A DNA stretch of 49,584 nucleotides from contig NZ_VRTY01000041.1 in NCBI RefSeq assembly GCF_008017455.1, positions 1 to 49,584 on the forward strand. The letters run 5' to 3'. How positions within the stretch are numbered: position 1 is the stretch's first letter; each line of letters begins with the position of its first letter. Of this stretch, positions 34,666-44,287 are shown piece after piece. The translations under genes were made by a program, and so were the position numbers. The notes beneath the pieces are model-generated. The model was not told the DNA's origin. It made no database searches and saw nothing but the letters and a program-made list of their open reading frames with translations. Source of the stretch: Pontibacter qinzhouensis. Its GTDB lineage: Bacteria > Bacteroidota > Bacteroidia > Cytophagales > Hymenobacteraceae.

Positions 34666-34700
34666 AATTATTCAAATGAAAATGCCTTTCCGTCGGCTTT
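34666..34700 (+). repeat. Family A partial copy A-p5
   Basis: Left half only: AATTATTCAAATGAAAATG, CCTTTCCGTCGGC, TTTTTC. The GCCAAGGGT half has been lost. It lies in the 340-bp convergent intergenic region. Confidence 0.7.
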
Positions 34701-34814
34701 TTCTGAATACAAGAATTGTTGGGAGTTAAGAGTGAAAAGTTGAGAAGAAGTAAGGACTGTTTTATACCTCCCAATTCTCAAATCAACAATTTAACAATTC
34801 AACAACAAACAACC

Positions 34815-34872
34815 AATTATTCTAATGAAAATGGCCTTCCAAAGGCTTTAAGGTCATTGGAAGGCCAAGGGT
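34815..34872 (+). repeat. Family A repeat A-p6
   Basis: Full-length forward copy ending one base before the minus-strand susD stop codon. In this copy GGCCTTCCAA (34833-34842) and TTGGAAGGCC (34857-34866) are perfect 10-bp arms, so as 3' RNA of the susD message it would fold firmly. Confidence 0.9.
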
Positions 34873-34873
34873 G

Positions 34874-36379
34874 TTAGTTGTAGCCTGTTGTCTGTTCGAT
34901 GTTGTGGTTGGCATCTATTTCGCCTTGCGGAATTGGCCAGGCCCACTCGCGGGCGGCTGGAGCAAGGGAAGTGTTGGCAGAGAGTACTTCCTTATCGGTT
35001 CGGGTAATGGTGCGGCTTGTGCGCTTTAAATCGAACCAGCGGTGGCCTTCAGCGAAGAGTTCTTTGCGGCGTTCCAGAGCAATGGCATTTAACAATGCTT
35101 GTTCTCCAACTATAACAACTGGCTCATAATTTCTGATGCGGGCAGCTCGTAAAGCATTCAAATCAGCGAGTGCGGTTACCAGTTTAGTACCTCCTTGTGT
35201 AGCTCTGGCTTCAGCACGAATCAGGTACATTTCGCCTGTTCTGAGCACCTTCCAGTCCAGGAGGTTATCGACTACGTTTGCGCGGCCAATAAACTTGGTT
35301 ACAATTCTACGGGCTATGGGTCCGCCAGAGGCTGGTGTACTATTACCTGCGTAAATGGGCGTATTATTACCTGTGGCTCTGCTCCCGAAGTAGGCAGCAA
35401 ACCTAACATCGTTTGCCTGGTTAAACAGCCCCTCCAAGTGCGTTGCCGGCCTGAACAGGTTTCGGTTAACACTACCAATATGGATACCAAGACCCACATT
35501 CCCCTCTCCCGGGCTATACGTCACTTTCCAGATTACTTCTGAATTGGCCGGGTAGGTATCTTTCCAGATGCCCGGAAACGCAGCCTGATCTGCTAAAGGT
35601 AAGGCCGTAATAACGGAAGTAGCATAACGTTCGGCAGCTTCGTACTCTTTCGTATACAGGTTTACACGCGCCAGCAAAGCTTGCGTGGCCACCTGGTCGA
35701 GGTAAGCCCTGTTTGTTGGCGTGTTAAGAACCTTGTCTACATCGCTGAGAAGCGCTTCTGCGGCTTCTAAATCTTTTAAAATGTTGTCGTAGGTTTCTTT
35801 TACAGTCAGGCGCGCTGGCAGGTCTTCAACTGCTACCGTTGTTTTATAGGGCACGCCTTTAGCCGCTGAATTACGGTCTAAGCTTTCGCCCCAGAACCGG
35901 AGCAGGTCGAAGTGCGCCATGGCCCTGATTGCAAGCGCCTGGCCTTGTATCCGGTTAACCCGCTTCGCATCTGTGGCAGCAAACTGGTCGATGTTCCGTA
36001 AGGTCAGGTTGGCCTGCCCGATAACGGAATAAGCTGCTACCCAGGCCATTTCGATATCGGCTTCATCGGTGGCATAGGTCCAGTTGGCCTGGGTGCCCCA
36101 GTTACCAAAGTCCTCCGTAGTCTGCACCAGGTCATCGGCCATCATATCGGGCAGCGAGGCCCACGAACCGGTGGTGTGGCTGCCATTGCCATAATAGGCT
36201 GGCGCCCTGAATAGCGCGTATGCTCCCGTTAATGCGAACTCATGCTCATCTAAAGAAGAAAAGCCTTGTGGCGAGCCGGCCCTTTGTAAATCCGGCTCAA
36301 TCTCAATTATATCTTTACAGGCTGAAAAGGCAAGTACACAACCTAAACTCAAACCCACTGCTACTGTATGTAATTTCAT
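34874..36379 (-). CDS. RagB/SusD-family lipoprotein (pair 2)
   Basis: This is the substrate-binding lipoprotein for the second SusC-like barrel. Lipobox AFSAC near residue 20 is followed by KDIIEIEPDLQRAGSP. SusD landmarks are MAWVAAYSVIGQANLTLRNID, IQGQALAIRAMAHFDLLRFWGES, VLRTGEMYLIRAEARATQGG and ALERRKELFAEGHRWFDLKR. At 501 residues it is of usual size. It differs clearly from the first SusD-like protein, so the two pairs are not a recent tandem duplicate. Its start is 12 bases after the stop of the susC-like gene on the same strand, and its stop abuts repeat A-p6. Confidence 0.95.
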   Translation of the reverse strand: MKLHTVAVGLSLGCVLAFSACKDIIEIEPDLQRAGSPQGFSSLDEHEFALTGAYALFRAPAYYGNGSHTTGSWASLPDMMADDLVQTTEDFGNWGTQANWTYATDEADIEMAWVAAYSVIGQANLTLRNIDQFAATDAKRVNRIQGQALAIRAMAHFDLLRFWGESLDRNSAAKGVPYKTTVAVEDLPARLTVKETYDNILKDLEAAEALLSDVDKVLNTPTNRAYLDQVATQALLARVNLYTKEYEAAERYATSVITALPLADQAAFPGIWKDTYPANSEVIWKVTYSPGEGNVGLGIHIGSVNRNLFRPATHLEGLFNQANDVRFAAYFGSRATGNNTPIYAGNSTPASGGPIARRIVTKFIGRANVVDNLLDWKVLRTGEMYLIRAEARATQGGTKLVTALADLNALRAARIRNYEPVVIVGEQALLNAIALERRKELFAEGHRWFDLKRTSRTITRTDKEVLSANTSLAPAAREWAWPIPQGEIDANHNIEQTTGYN

Positions 36380-36391
36380 CTTAATTCTAAT

Positions 36392-39379
36392 TTACAGACC
36401 AACCGATAAGCCAAACATAATGGTGCGAAGAGCAGGATACTGCGCTCCTGCCAGCTGCCCCGGCACCCGCGATCTTGCCCCGGTTAATTCAGGAGTCGAA
36501 ATTTCAGGGTCGAAACCAAGGAATTTAGTCCAGGTGGCCAGGTTCTGGCCTTGCGCAAAAACAGTAACAGTTCTAATACGGGCAGCTTGCAGCAGGTTCT
36601 GAGGCAGCGTGTACGATACCATCAGGTTTCGCCATCTCAGGAAATCACCGTTTTCAATAAAGCGGGTGGTACTGGAGCGCAGGGCCTGGCTAGAGCGTGG
36701 TATGCTGGTTATCTGGCCCGGTTCACGCCACTCGTTTAGCAGCACTGCCGCCAGGTTATCTCCTACAAAAGCAGGATTCTCTACGTTGGTCCGGTCTTCG
36801 TTGTATATTTTGTTTCCCTGCACAAAACTAAAATGTGTGTTCACTTCAAAGCCTTTGTACTTCAGGGCAGTACCAAAGCCTCCGAAGAACGGAACCTCGG
36901 CAGAGCCAACCAGAACGCGGTCTGCCGGGCTATACGTTTCGGTAATTTCGTCGTTCAGGTTCAGGTACTGCGCATTGCCATTGTCGGGGTTAACGCCTGC
37001 GTAGCGCACTACGTAAAACGAGTTTAAGGCCTCCCCCTCTCTATTTATGTAGACACCGTTCACAATGTCGTTATCGCCACTGCCTACCAGTTTCTTTATT
37101 TTGTTCTGATTATAAGTAAAGTTCAGGTTAGCAGTCCACGTAAAGTCATTCGACCGAATCAGTTCCCCTTCAAGCGCATACTCCAGGCCGCTGTTCTCTA
37201 AAGAGCCGATGTTCGAAACAAGCGAGCTGTAGCCGGTTGTTCTCGAAAGCTGCCGGTTCAGGAAGAGGTCGGTGGTGCGGGCATAATAATACTCTACGGT
37301 AGCGCGTAAGCGACCCTGCAGGGTGGCTAGTTCAAAACCTGTGTTAAAGGTGCTTCTTCGCTCCCACTTCAGGTCCGGATTTGCAAGTTGCGCCTGCTGA
37401 AGTCCGTTTACACCATTATAAACGGCCTGGTTGTAGAGTTCTCTTGACTGAAAATCGCCAATACCGGCCTGGTTACCAGCAGAGCCATAGCTTATCTTAA
37501 ACTTCAGCTCATTAATCACGTTGGTCATCGACTCCATAAAGGCTTCTTCCGACACAATCCAGCTCAATCCTACCGATCCATAGTTGGCCCACTGGTTATT
37601 CAGTCCGAAGCGCGACGATCCGTCTCTGCGGCCTGTCAGGCTCAGGTAATACTTGTTTCTGAAGCCGTAATGCAGCATGCTGAAATAAGAAAGAAGGGCG
37701 TGTTTAGTGCCTTCGCCATTTACAGCAGGTATAAAGCCATTGGTAGCTGTACCTGGCGTAATACCTGCCTCATTTTCGAAAGGCCCTCCCAGGCCATAGC
37801 CCGTAAAGCCGAACCCCCGGCCACTTCCTTTTACTATCTCGTTGAACAAAGCAACGTTAAGGGTATGGTCGGCACCGAAATGGTGGGTGTAGGAGGCGGA
37901 GGTGGTACCTGTTACCCTGAAGAAGCGGTTATAGCCCCTGGTAAGTTGCCCTTTGCCGCCGGGCACGCTTCTGCCAGGCCCTGTCATAGGGTCCAGAAAA
38001 ACAGCCGACTCGTTGGAGGTATAGTCACCACCCCAGTTGGTTCTGAGTGTAAGTCCTGGCAAAGCTGGCACATCGTAAGCTACATACACATTTCCGAGGC
38101 CTTTCAGTTGCTGCCGTAGAGCCGTGTTTTCGTTTATTAGTTCCAGAGCATTAGGCTGCCCGGCGCGGGTCTGGGTGTAGTTACCATCTTCATCGTAAGG
38201 TGTTTCGTAAGAGTTCGTCCAGCGAATGGCATTGAGCGGTACGTTAATAGAAGTTGTGGCCTCATACGTGTTTGCGAACTCAGAGTAGCCGAAAGTGGAG
38301 TTCAGGCCGAAGACAAAGCCACCTGCCTTACTTTCTACATTAGCCCTACCCGTATAGCGGTTCAGGCCGGTTTTACGTACAGTACCCTCCTGGTCGAAGA
38401 TGGAGCCCGAAAGCAGGTAAGTTGTTTTGTCGTTTCCGCCGGAGGCACTCAGGCTATGATTTTTGGTAACGGCTGTTCTAAATAAAACCTCTGTCCAATC
38501 GGTATCGATAGCTGATAGACGTTCAACATCGGCTGCAGACCAGTTATACGGATTACCGTTTGCCAGTTCGTAGGCCAGTTTCTCACTCGAGTTCATCAGC
38601 CTGAGCCTGTTTTCCGGTAAAGTCGAAAACCCATACTGCACACTGTAGTTAAGTTGTGTTGGTCCGGCAGCTCCTTTTCTGGTAGTGATAACCACCACAC
38701 CATTCGCACCTCTCGAACCATACTGCGAGGTAGAAATGGCATCTTTCAGCACGGTATAAGTCTCGAAATCGGCAGGGTTAAGGGTGGAGAAATCGGTAGC
38801 GGAGACCTCAATGCCATCTACAATAAAAAGTGGCTGGGTACCTCCAAACACAGACCCTCTGCCTCTTATCAGCACACTGGCAGCTGCTCCCGGCTGGCCC
38901 GAGTTGGCCTGTACGAGCATACCTGGTGCCCGGCCTTGCAAAGCCTGCTCAAAGGAGCCGATAGGTGTTAAAGCCACTTCACGGCCTGCCACCGTGGCGA
39001 CAGATCCTGTTACTTCGCGTCTGTTCTGGGTGCTGTAGCCGGTTACCACCACTTCCGATAGCTGCCTGGTATCGGCTTCCAGGGTTACATCGATAGTCGA
39101 CCGCCCATTTATTGCAATCTCCTGGCTCACCATCCCGATCAGGCTGACAACAAGAGCCAGCTCTTCAGATGCCTGGCCAGCAGGAATTGTTAAGGCATAC
39201 TGACCGTTTTGGTTGGTATTGGTGCCGTTGGCTGTGCCTTTCAAAAGAACGGTTACACCAGGCAAAGCATTACCTGTTACCGCTTCTTTAACTGTACCTG
39301 TAACTGTTCTGTCCTGAGCAATTGCCTGTTGTAGCAGGCACAGAATCAGAACAAGATGTACCAGTAAAACTTTTCTCAT
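36392..39379 (-). CDS. SusC/RagA-family TonB-linked outer-membrane transporter (pair 2)
   Basis: This is a 995-residue TonB-dependent barrel with signal peptide (VLLVHLVLILCLLQQAIAQ), a carboxypeptidase-D-like domain (VTGTVKEAVTGNALPGVTVL), the SusC signature VVVTGYSTQNRREVTGS, and a plug (SFEQALQGRAPGMLVQANSG, then GGTQPLFIVDGIEV). The barrel ends in TIMFGLSVGL. There is no STN domain. Together with the following susD-like gene it forms a pair that runs toward pair 1. No sigma/anti-sigma, sulfatase or glycosidase is linked. Confidence 0.95.
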   Translation of the reverse strand: MRKVLLVHLVLILCLLQQAIAQDRTVTGTVKEAVTGNALPGVTVLLKGTANGTNTNQNGQYALTIPAGQASEELALVVSLIGMVSQEIAINGRSTIDVTLEADTRQLSEVVVTGYSTQNRREVTGSVATVAGREVALTPIGSFEQALQGRAPGMLVQANSGQPGAAASVLIRGRGSVFGGTQPLFIVDGIEVSATDFSTLNPADFETYTVLKDAISTSQYGSRGANGVVVITTRKGAAGPTQLNYSVQYGFSTLPENRLRLMNSSEKLAYELANGNPYNWSAADVERLSAIDTDWTEVLFRTAVTKNHSLSASGGNDKTTYLLSGSIFDQEGTVRKTGLNRYTGRANVESKAGGFVFGLNSTFGYSEFANTYEATTSINVPLNAIRWTNSYETPYDEDGNYTQTRAGQPNALELINENTALRQQLKGLGNVYVAYDVPALPGLTLRTNWGGDYTSNESAVFLDPMTGPGRSVPGGKGQLTRGYNRFFRVTGTTSASYTHHFGADHTLNVALFNEIVKGSGRGFGFTGYGLGGPFENEAGITPGTATNGFIPAVNGEGTKHALLSYFSMLHYGFRNKYYLSLTGRRDGSSRFGLNNQWANYGSVGLSWIVSEEAFMESMTNVINELKFKISYGSAGNQAGIGDFQSRELYNQAVYNGVNGLQQAQLANPDLKWERRSTFNTGFELATLQGRLRATVEYYYARTTDLFLNRQLSRTTGYSSLVSNIGSLENSGLEYALEGELIRSNDFTWTANLNFTYNQNKIKKLVGSGDNDIVNGVYINREGEALNSFYVVRYAGVNPDNGNAQYLNLNDEITETYSPADRVLVGSAEVPFFGGFGTALKYKGFEVNTHFSFVQGNKIYNEDRTNVENPAFVGDNLAAVLLNEWREPGQITSIPRSSQALRSSTTRFIENGDFLRWRNLMVSYTLPQNLLQAARIRTVTVFAQGQNLATWTKFLGFDPEISTPELTGARSRVPGQLAGAQYPALRTIMFGLSVGL

Positions 39380-40297
39380 TCTAGTTAGTCTTAAAAATAA
39401 TGAAGTTGATAAAGCAGGATGATGCAGGTGTAACGAGGGAAGAAGGGAGCAGGAAACTGAAAAGTGCTGACCGGCTGATCAGGCCTGAATCGAGTGCAAA
39501 AAACTACTACCGCCAATGGCACTGGTTTAGTAGGTTTGGGTGCAACAGCAATACGCAAAAGGGTAATATAATGTACTGGCAACGTATGTAAATTATTTAC
39601 TAAGGCTAGTTCCGGCATATAATTACCAGAGTTCGCCCTGCTACCACTGCCTGCCAAGAGGCAAAACCATAAAGCGGCAACTATTCGTTCAATTACAAAA
39701 TATTGGTGTAAAAGTGTTTAATCAATAGCAATTATTTAAATACAAATTAAAAATATATTTATCAAGTTTGAGTTTACAGCTACAGTCCTATTAAGTAATG
39801 CAAATATGCGGCAAGAATACTGCATTTCAATAGCTCTGGTTGGTTTTTCAGATAAAAATTTGAGCTTAGCCTTATTTCGGAAGTAAATTAAAAGAATAAT
39901 TCTTCCATTTATAACTATAATTTACTTATAGAAACCGTCTTTGTAGCTCACCTATATAAATCCTATTTTCATAAACTTGATAGTAGTTTAAACAGGCAAC
40001 CTTAAAATTTCCGGTTAATGCTTTAAAGCGGTTTTTTACGCTACAGGCTTCGCTTCAAAAAAACAAAGTTAGCTGCGAAACATCTGTTATTCCTGTAACC
40101 GATCATGCTTGTTCAGGACTAGGAAAATAAAATGAAAGTTATAGGCAACAGCCATCAGGGTAATTCCTAGTACCCCGGTGGCTGCTACTTGTTCCGCTGG
40201 GCAAACAGCTTTCTGTTATTTCTGGAGGTTCATAAAAGCACTACTGCCCTTTTTTTACTTGAGGCTCTACCTGCAAAATTTACTCTCCGGATCTGGT
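39380..40297. other. 918-bp intergenic region, no gene recognised
   Basis: AT-rich region between the start of the second susC-like gene and the end of surE. It must hold the promoter of the SusC/SusD pair 2 operon on the minus strand, but I cannot place it. Short frames here lack family features, and no family A or B repeat is present. Confidence 0.5.
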
Positions 40298-41074
40298 TTA
40301 AAAAGACCACTCGTTATTTAATCGGGCTATGGCATGGTGTGCCGTTAAATCGAACTGGCATGGCACCACCGATACGTAGTTGTTCACCAGCGCCCACTCG
40401 TCAGTATCTTCTCCTTTATCAAAGTTCACAAAGTTACCTGTCATCCAGAAGTAGCGGCGGTTATTCGGATCAAGTCTTTCGTCGAACTCCTCCTGCCATT
40501 TAGCATGCGCCTGCCGGCATATTTTAATACCTTTTATTTTTTCGTCGCTTTTTTTCGGAATGTTCACGTTCAGGGCAGTGTTCTCCGGAATTTTATGCTG
40601 AAGGGCTCCTCTAATAATCTGCTCCACCGACTCGGCCGCATGCGAAAAATCAGCATCGTGCCCATAGTCGCACAACGAAAAGCCAATAGCCGGAAAACCT
40701 TCTATAGCGGCCTCTATGGCAGCCGACATGGTACCCGAATACAGCACACTAATGCTGGAGTTGGAGCCATGGTTAATGCCACTTACCACCAGATCGGGCC
40801 GGCGGTCTTTAAGCACATAAAATTTGGCTAATTTAACGCAGTCGGCCGGGGTACCGGAGCACTCGTAGGCTTCCACGTTCAAGTCAAGGAGGGCAATGGA
40901 TTTATCGAGGCGCAGGGTGTTGCCAATAGTAATGGCGTGGCCCATTCCCGACTGCGGACTATCTGGCGCCACCACTACAACCTCCCCAATTTTAAGGGCA
41001 ACCTCTACCAGCATCCGTATGCCCGGAGCCGTAATGCCATCGTCGTTAGATACTAATATTAATGGTTTAGACAT
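40298..41074 (-). CDS. surE: 5'/3'-nucleotidase SurE
   Basis: SurE removes phosphate from nucleoside monophosphates and takes part in survival in stationary phase. The metal-binding site is N10-D11-D12 in LILVSNDDGITAPG. Further family motifs are VVVVAPDSPQSGMGHAIT, ECSGTPADCVKLA and DLVVSGINHGSNSSISVLYSGTMSAAIEA. ATG 41074 (MSKPLIL) is chosen, since the 34 upstream codons of the longer reading have no SurE similarity. The length of 258 residues is normal. It is transcribed alone here; in many bacteria it adjoins pcm or lpxB, neither of which is seen. Confidence 0.95.
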   Translation of the reverse strand: MSKPLILVSNDDGITAPGIRMLVEVALKIGEVVVVAPDSPQSGMGHAITIGNTLRLDKSIALLDLNVEAYECSGTPADCVKLAKFYVLKDRRPDLVVSGINHGSNSSISVLYSGTMSAAIEAAIEGFPAIGFSLCDYGHDADFSHAAESVEQIIRGALQHKIPENTALNVNIPKKSDEKIKGIKICRQAHAKWQEEFDERLDPNNRRYFWMTGNFVNFDKGEDTDEWALVNNYVSVVPCQFDLTAHHAIARLNNEWSF

Positions 41075-41448
41075 CTCTGTTCTTTTATTTTGTGTGAGTA
41101 GCCAACAAAAAAGCATTGCAGGTAAAGTGAACCTGGCCAGGATTTCTGCATTTCTGTAGCTGCCACTTCTTCTCAATTTGTGGCCTCACTGCTGTTTAAA
41201 GTAGCGCTAATATACAACAACCTGTTGCTGCTCAACAAGGTTTAATTTAAATATAACACTTTTAAACCAAAGGCAGCTGTAGTAAAAAGCAAATGGCGCA
41301 CAACCAACAACGCAACTCACCAGCCCTTGCTGCCTGCTCATACCGAAAGTTCTTAATTCAAATCTCCGGATAAGCTTGCCAATTAGTAAAACAGCCAGCA
41401 AAGAGAAACAGAGTTATAAAGCTGCTTGTCGTCAACCTATTCAAAACA
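41075..41448. other. Intergenic region upstream of surE
   Basis: No supported gene. It should contain the minus-strand surE promoter, but no consensus element stands out. Confidence 0.45.
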
Positions 41449-41505
41449 AATTATTCAGATGAAAATGGCCTTCAGAAGCTTTTTAGAGGAAATACCGCCA
41501 AGGGT
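41449..41505 (+). repeat. Family A repeat A-p7
   Basis: Full-length forward copy: AATTATTCAGATGAAAATGG, CCTTCAGAAG, CCGCCAAGGGT. It lies between the divergent surE and DoxX genes. The 275 bases after it hold nothing I recognise. Confidence 0.88.
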
Positions 41506-41780
41506 TCTTGCAGCAGTTGTAGTAGCCGACCTATTTGAGGCAGTGGCACAGGTGGAGGGCATATTACTTTTATACTATTCCTGTTGAAGGCACTACAGAA
41601 GCAGAACCTACAATAGCAATAGCTCTGGGTGGCGTTACCATTGTGCTGATACCCTCGCAACTGCACCTTTGTACTTCTAGTAAGGGGCACCAGATAATCT
41701 GGAGGCTGGGTTTAGCGTTAAGAAGATATTCGTTAATCAGCCTTTTGTGATATACAGTTATTATAGTTATTATTGCTTTC

Positions 41781-42221
41781 ATGAGTTTTCTACGCGCGCA
41801 ATACAATCATACTGATACCGGTTTATTACTACTCCGGCTTGGCATAGGGTTTATGTTTATTTTGCACGGCTGGCCTAAAATGGCCGGTGGCCCCGACATG
41901 TGGGAGCAGATCGGGAAGAACATGGAACTGATTGGCATCGGTTTTTTACCTACCTTCTGGGGTTTTATGGCCAGTGCTGCCGAAACCATTGGAGGCGCCT
42001 TTCTGATGCTGGGTCTGCTGCACCGCCCCACTTGCATTTTGTTAGCCATTACAATGGTTATAGCCACCATACGTCACATAGCTGCCGGCGACGGTTTTGG
42101 AGGTTACTCGCATGCCCTGGAAGCAGCCATCCTGTTTTCTTCCCTTTACTTTATCGGCCCCGGCAAATACAGCCTCGACGAAACCATTCTTCCCACCAGA
42201 AAAGACCGAAGCGTTTTTTAG
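41781..42221 (+). CDS. DoxX family membrane protein
   Basis: This is a small integral membrane protein of 146 residues with about four helices. DoxX features are TGLLLLRLGIGFMFILHGWPKM at the start (the LHG-x-x-K motif), WGFMASAAETIGGAFLMLGLL in the middle, then ILLAITMVIATIRHI and ALEAAILFSSLYFIGPG near the end. DoxX-like proteins are linked to quinone-associated redox functions or to thiol stress membrane complexes, but this branch is uncharacterised. The ATG start is clear. No partner gene suggests a specific oxidase. Confidence 0.9.
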   Translation: MSFLRAQYNHTDTGLLLLRLGIGFMFILHGWPKMAGGPDMWEQIGKNMELIGIGFLPTFWGFMASAAETIGGAFLMLGLLHRPTCILLAITMVIATIRHIAAGDGFGGYSHALEAAILFSSLYFIGPGKYSLDETILPTRKDRSVF

Positions 42222-42381
42222 CGCCCGAAGCCGTGCCTCCTCCCGCAAATTTCAGGTAGATTTTAGACACTAGATATTAGATGCCAGATTCTTTTAAATT
42301 GAAGTATAATTCACTCATTCAAAATTTCATCAAAACCTCCAGCACCTGCCACATGTAAAAGCCTGAGCCGTTTTAAGTCTA

Positions 42382-42416
42382 AAAAGCTTCGGAAGGCTGT
42401 TTTCATTAGCATAATT
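42382..42416 (-). repeat. Family A partial copy A-m7
   Basis: Half copy in reverse orientation: AAAAGCTTCGGAAGGCTGTT and CATTAGCATAATT, without the ACCCTTGGC half, 80 bases before the carboxypeptidase start. Confidence 0.7.
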
Positions 42417-42496
42417 TGCTTCAAGGTCTTACCTGTCCTAAACTAAGGAGCCACAGCCAAAACCTGGTGCCACCTCTACCTTCACCTACATCTACC

Positions 42497-44248
42497 ATGT
42501 TTCTTATCTTACTACTTTCCAACTTATTACTCAGTTCCTCTCCCGATACGCTCGACCTAAAAACGCCGTTCGAAAAAGGGAATGGCAACCAAACCGCCAC
42601 CTACCAGGAGGCAATTGACTGGTACAGGCGGCTCGACCAGGCATACGAGGAGGTCAAGATGGTGCCTTATGGCTACACCGACTCCGGCAGGCTGCTGCAC
42701 CTGGTCATCGTTTCTGCTGATAAAGACTTTGACATTGCTTCGCTGAAAAAGAAAAACAAGCGGGTGCTGCTAATCCAGAACGGCATACACCCTGGCGAGC
42801 CCGAAGGCATAGATGCTACCATGCTGCTGGCCCGCGACTACCTGCAGCAAAAAAAACTGCGCCAGCAACTCGACAAGGTGGTACTGGCCATAATACCGGT
42901 TTATAATATTGGTGGTGCACTTAACCGCAACAGCCACACCCGCACCAACCAGAACGGCCCCGAGAGCTATGGTTTCCGGGGCAATGCCCGCAACTACGAC
43001 CTAAACCGCGACTTCATTAAAACAGACTCCCGGAATGCGGTGCTGTTCCACCATATTTTCCGCGACTGGGACCCTGATGTGTTTATGGATAACCACACCT
43101 CCAACGGAGCCGATTACCAGCACGTGATGACGCTCATCCCGACGCAGCACAACAAACTGAACCCACACCTGGCCAGCTACCTGCAGCAAACCATGTTGCC
43201 AACGTTGTACCAGGGCATGAAAAAAGACAACTTCCCGATGGTGCCTTACATGGACCTGAGAGGCGACACGCCAGAGTCAGGAACAGTGGCCTTTCTGGAA
43301 TCGCCGCGCTACTCTACCGGCTATGCTGCCCTCTACCACACCATCGGGTTTATGCCCGAAACGCATATGCTCAAGCCCTTCGAGCAGCGCGTAAAGGCAA
43401 CCTACCAACTCATGCAGCACATGATCAGCACCATAAACCGCGACTCCGATAAAATTGCTGCAGCCCGGGCCAAAGCTAAACAGGCGGCACTGGTACAGCA
43501 GGAATTCCCGTTACAGTGGCAGCTCGACACCAGCAACGTTGAAAAAATTCCGTTTTTAGGGTATGTCGCCAAATACAAACCAAGCGAGGTTACCGGCCAG
43601 CAGCGTCTGTACTACGATCGTTCTGCACCATACGCCACCACCATTCCGTACTACAACACTTTTAGCGCCACTACCAAGGTGCAAAAACCGGTAGCCTATA
43701 TCATTCCGCAGGCCTGGCAGCAGGTAATAGAACATCTAAAAACAGAGCAGGTGCAACTGAAACGGCTTCAAAAAGACACCACCATTACGGTCGACAATTA
43801 TTATATTGCTGACTATAAAACGAGTCAGCGCCCCTACGAGGGCCACTACCTGCACTCCGGCGTGCAACTGGAAACGCGCTCCATGCCACGCCAATTCATG
43901 AAAGGCGATTATGTAGTGTACCTGAACCAGGAAACAAACCGCTACCTGGTCGAGACGCTGGAGCCGCAGGCAACCGACTCTTTTTTTAACTGGAATTATT
44001 TTGATGCCGTGCTCATGCAGAAAGAGTACTTCTCGTCGTATGTGTTTGAAGACCTGGCGGCGGAGATTCTGCAGCAAAACCCGCAGCTGCGCCAGGAACT
44101 GGAGACTAAAAAGCAGCAGGATGCCGAATTTGCGAAAAATGCCCGCGCCCAGTTAGAGTTTGTTTATCATAATTCGCCACACTATGAATACACGCATAAC
44201 CTTTACCCAGTGGCCAGGCTCATGCAGCCCCTGAAACTGCCACTATAA
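42497..44248 (+). CDS. M14 family zinc carboxypeptidase
   Basis: This is a secreted zinc peptidase of the carboxypeptidase A clan, removing C-terminal residues from peptides. The zinc ligands are in IQNGIHPGEPEGID (H-x-x-E) and in DVFMDNHTSNGADYQH. The substrate-binding Arg is likely in GNARNYDLNRDF. A signal peptide (FLILLLSNLLLSSSP) follows ATG 42497; the reading from 42416 adds 27 residues with no signal function. The C-terminal 250 residues form a second, beta-rich region (IPFLGYVAKYKPSEVTG, then PRQFMKGDYVVYLNQETNRYLVETLEPQ) seen in this Bacteroidota subgroup. A perfect 17-bp terminator begins at the stop. Confidence 0.9.
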   Translation: MFLILLLSNLLLSSSPDTLDLKTPFEKGNGNQTATYQEAIDWYRRLDQAYEEVKMVPYGYTDSGRLLHLVIVSADKDFDIASLKKKNKRVLLIQNGIHPGEPEGIDATMLLARDYLQQKKLRQQLDKVVLAIIPVYNIGGALNRNSHTRTNQNGPESYGFRGNARNYDLNRDFIKTDSRNAVLFHHIFRDWDPDVFMDNHTSNGADYQHVMTLIPTQHNKLNPHLASYLQQTMLPTLYQGMKKDNFPMVPYMDLRGDTPESGTVAFLESPRYSTGYAALYHTIGFMPETHMLKPFEQRVKATYQLMQHMISTINRDSDKIAAARAKAKQAALVQQEFPLQWQLDTSNVEKIPFLGYVAKYKPSEVTGQQRLYYDRSAPYATTIPYYNTFSATTKVQKPVAYIIPQAWQQVIEHLKTEQVQLKRLQKDTTITVDNYYIADYKTSQRPYEGHYLHSGVQLETRSMPRQFMKGDYVVYLNQETNRYLVETLEPQATDSFFNWNYFDAVLMQKEYFSSYVFEDLAAEILQQNPQLRQELETKKQQDAEFAKNARAQLEFVYHNSPHYEYTHNLYPVARLMQPLKLPL

Positions 44249-44287
44249 AAACAGCGCGAGCCACTTAAAGGTGGCTCGCGCTGTTTT
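44248..44287. terminator. Perfect 17-bp terminator between M14 peptidase and Dps
   Basis: AAAACAGCGCGAGCCAC and its exact reverse complement flank a TTAAAG loop. Having both an A run and a T run, it can stop both convergent genes, though the Dps end lies about 150 bases away. Confidence 0.9.

Noticed and set aside
37670..38119. Long open frame antisense to the second susC-like gene
   Set aside because: It is wholly within a clear SusC coding region on the other strand and has no family features; an expected shadow frame.
3972..42416. Family A considered as a CRISPR array or integron attC set
   Set aside because: Copies are dispersed over 38 kb with genes between them, occur in both orientations, have no regular spacers, and no cas or integrase gene is present.
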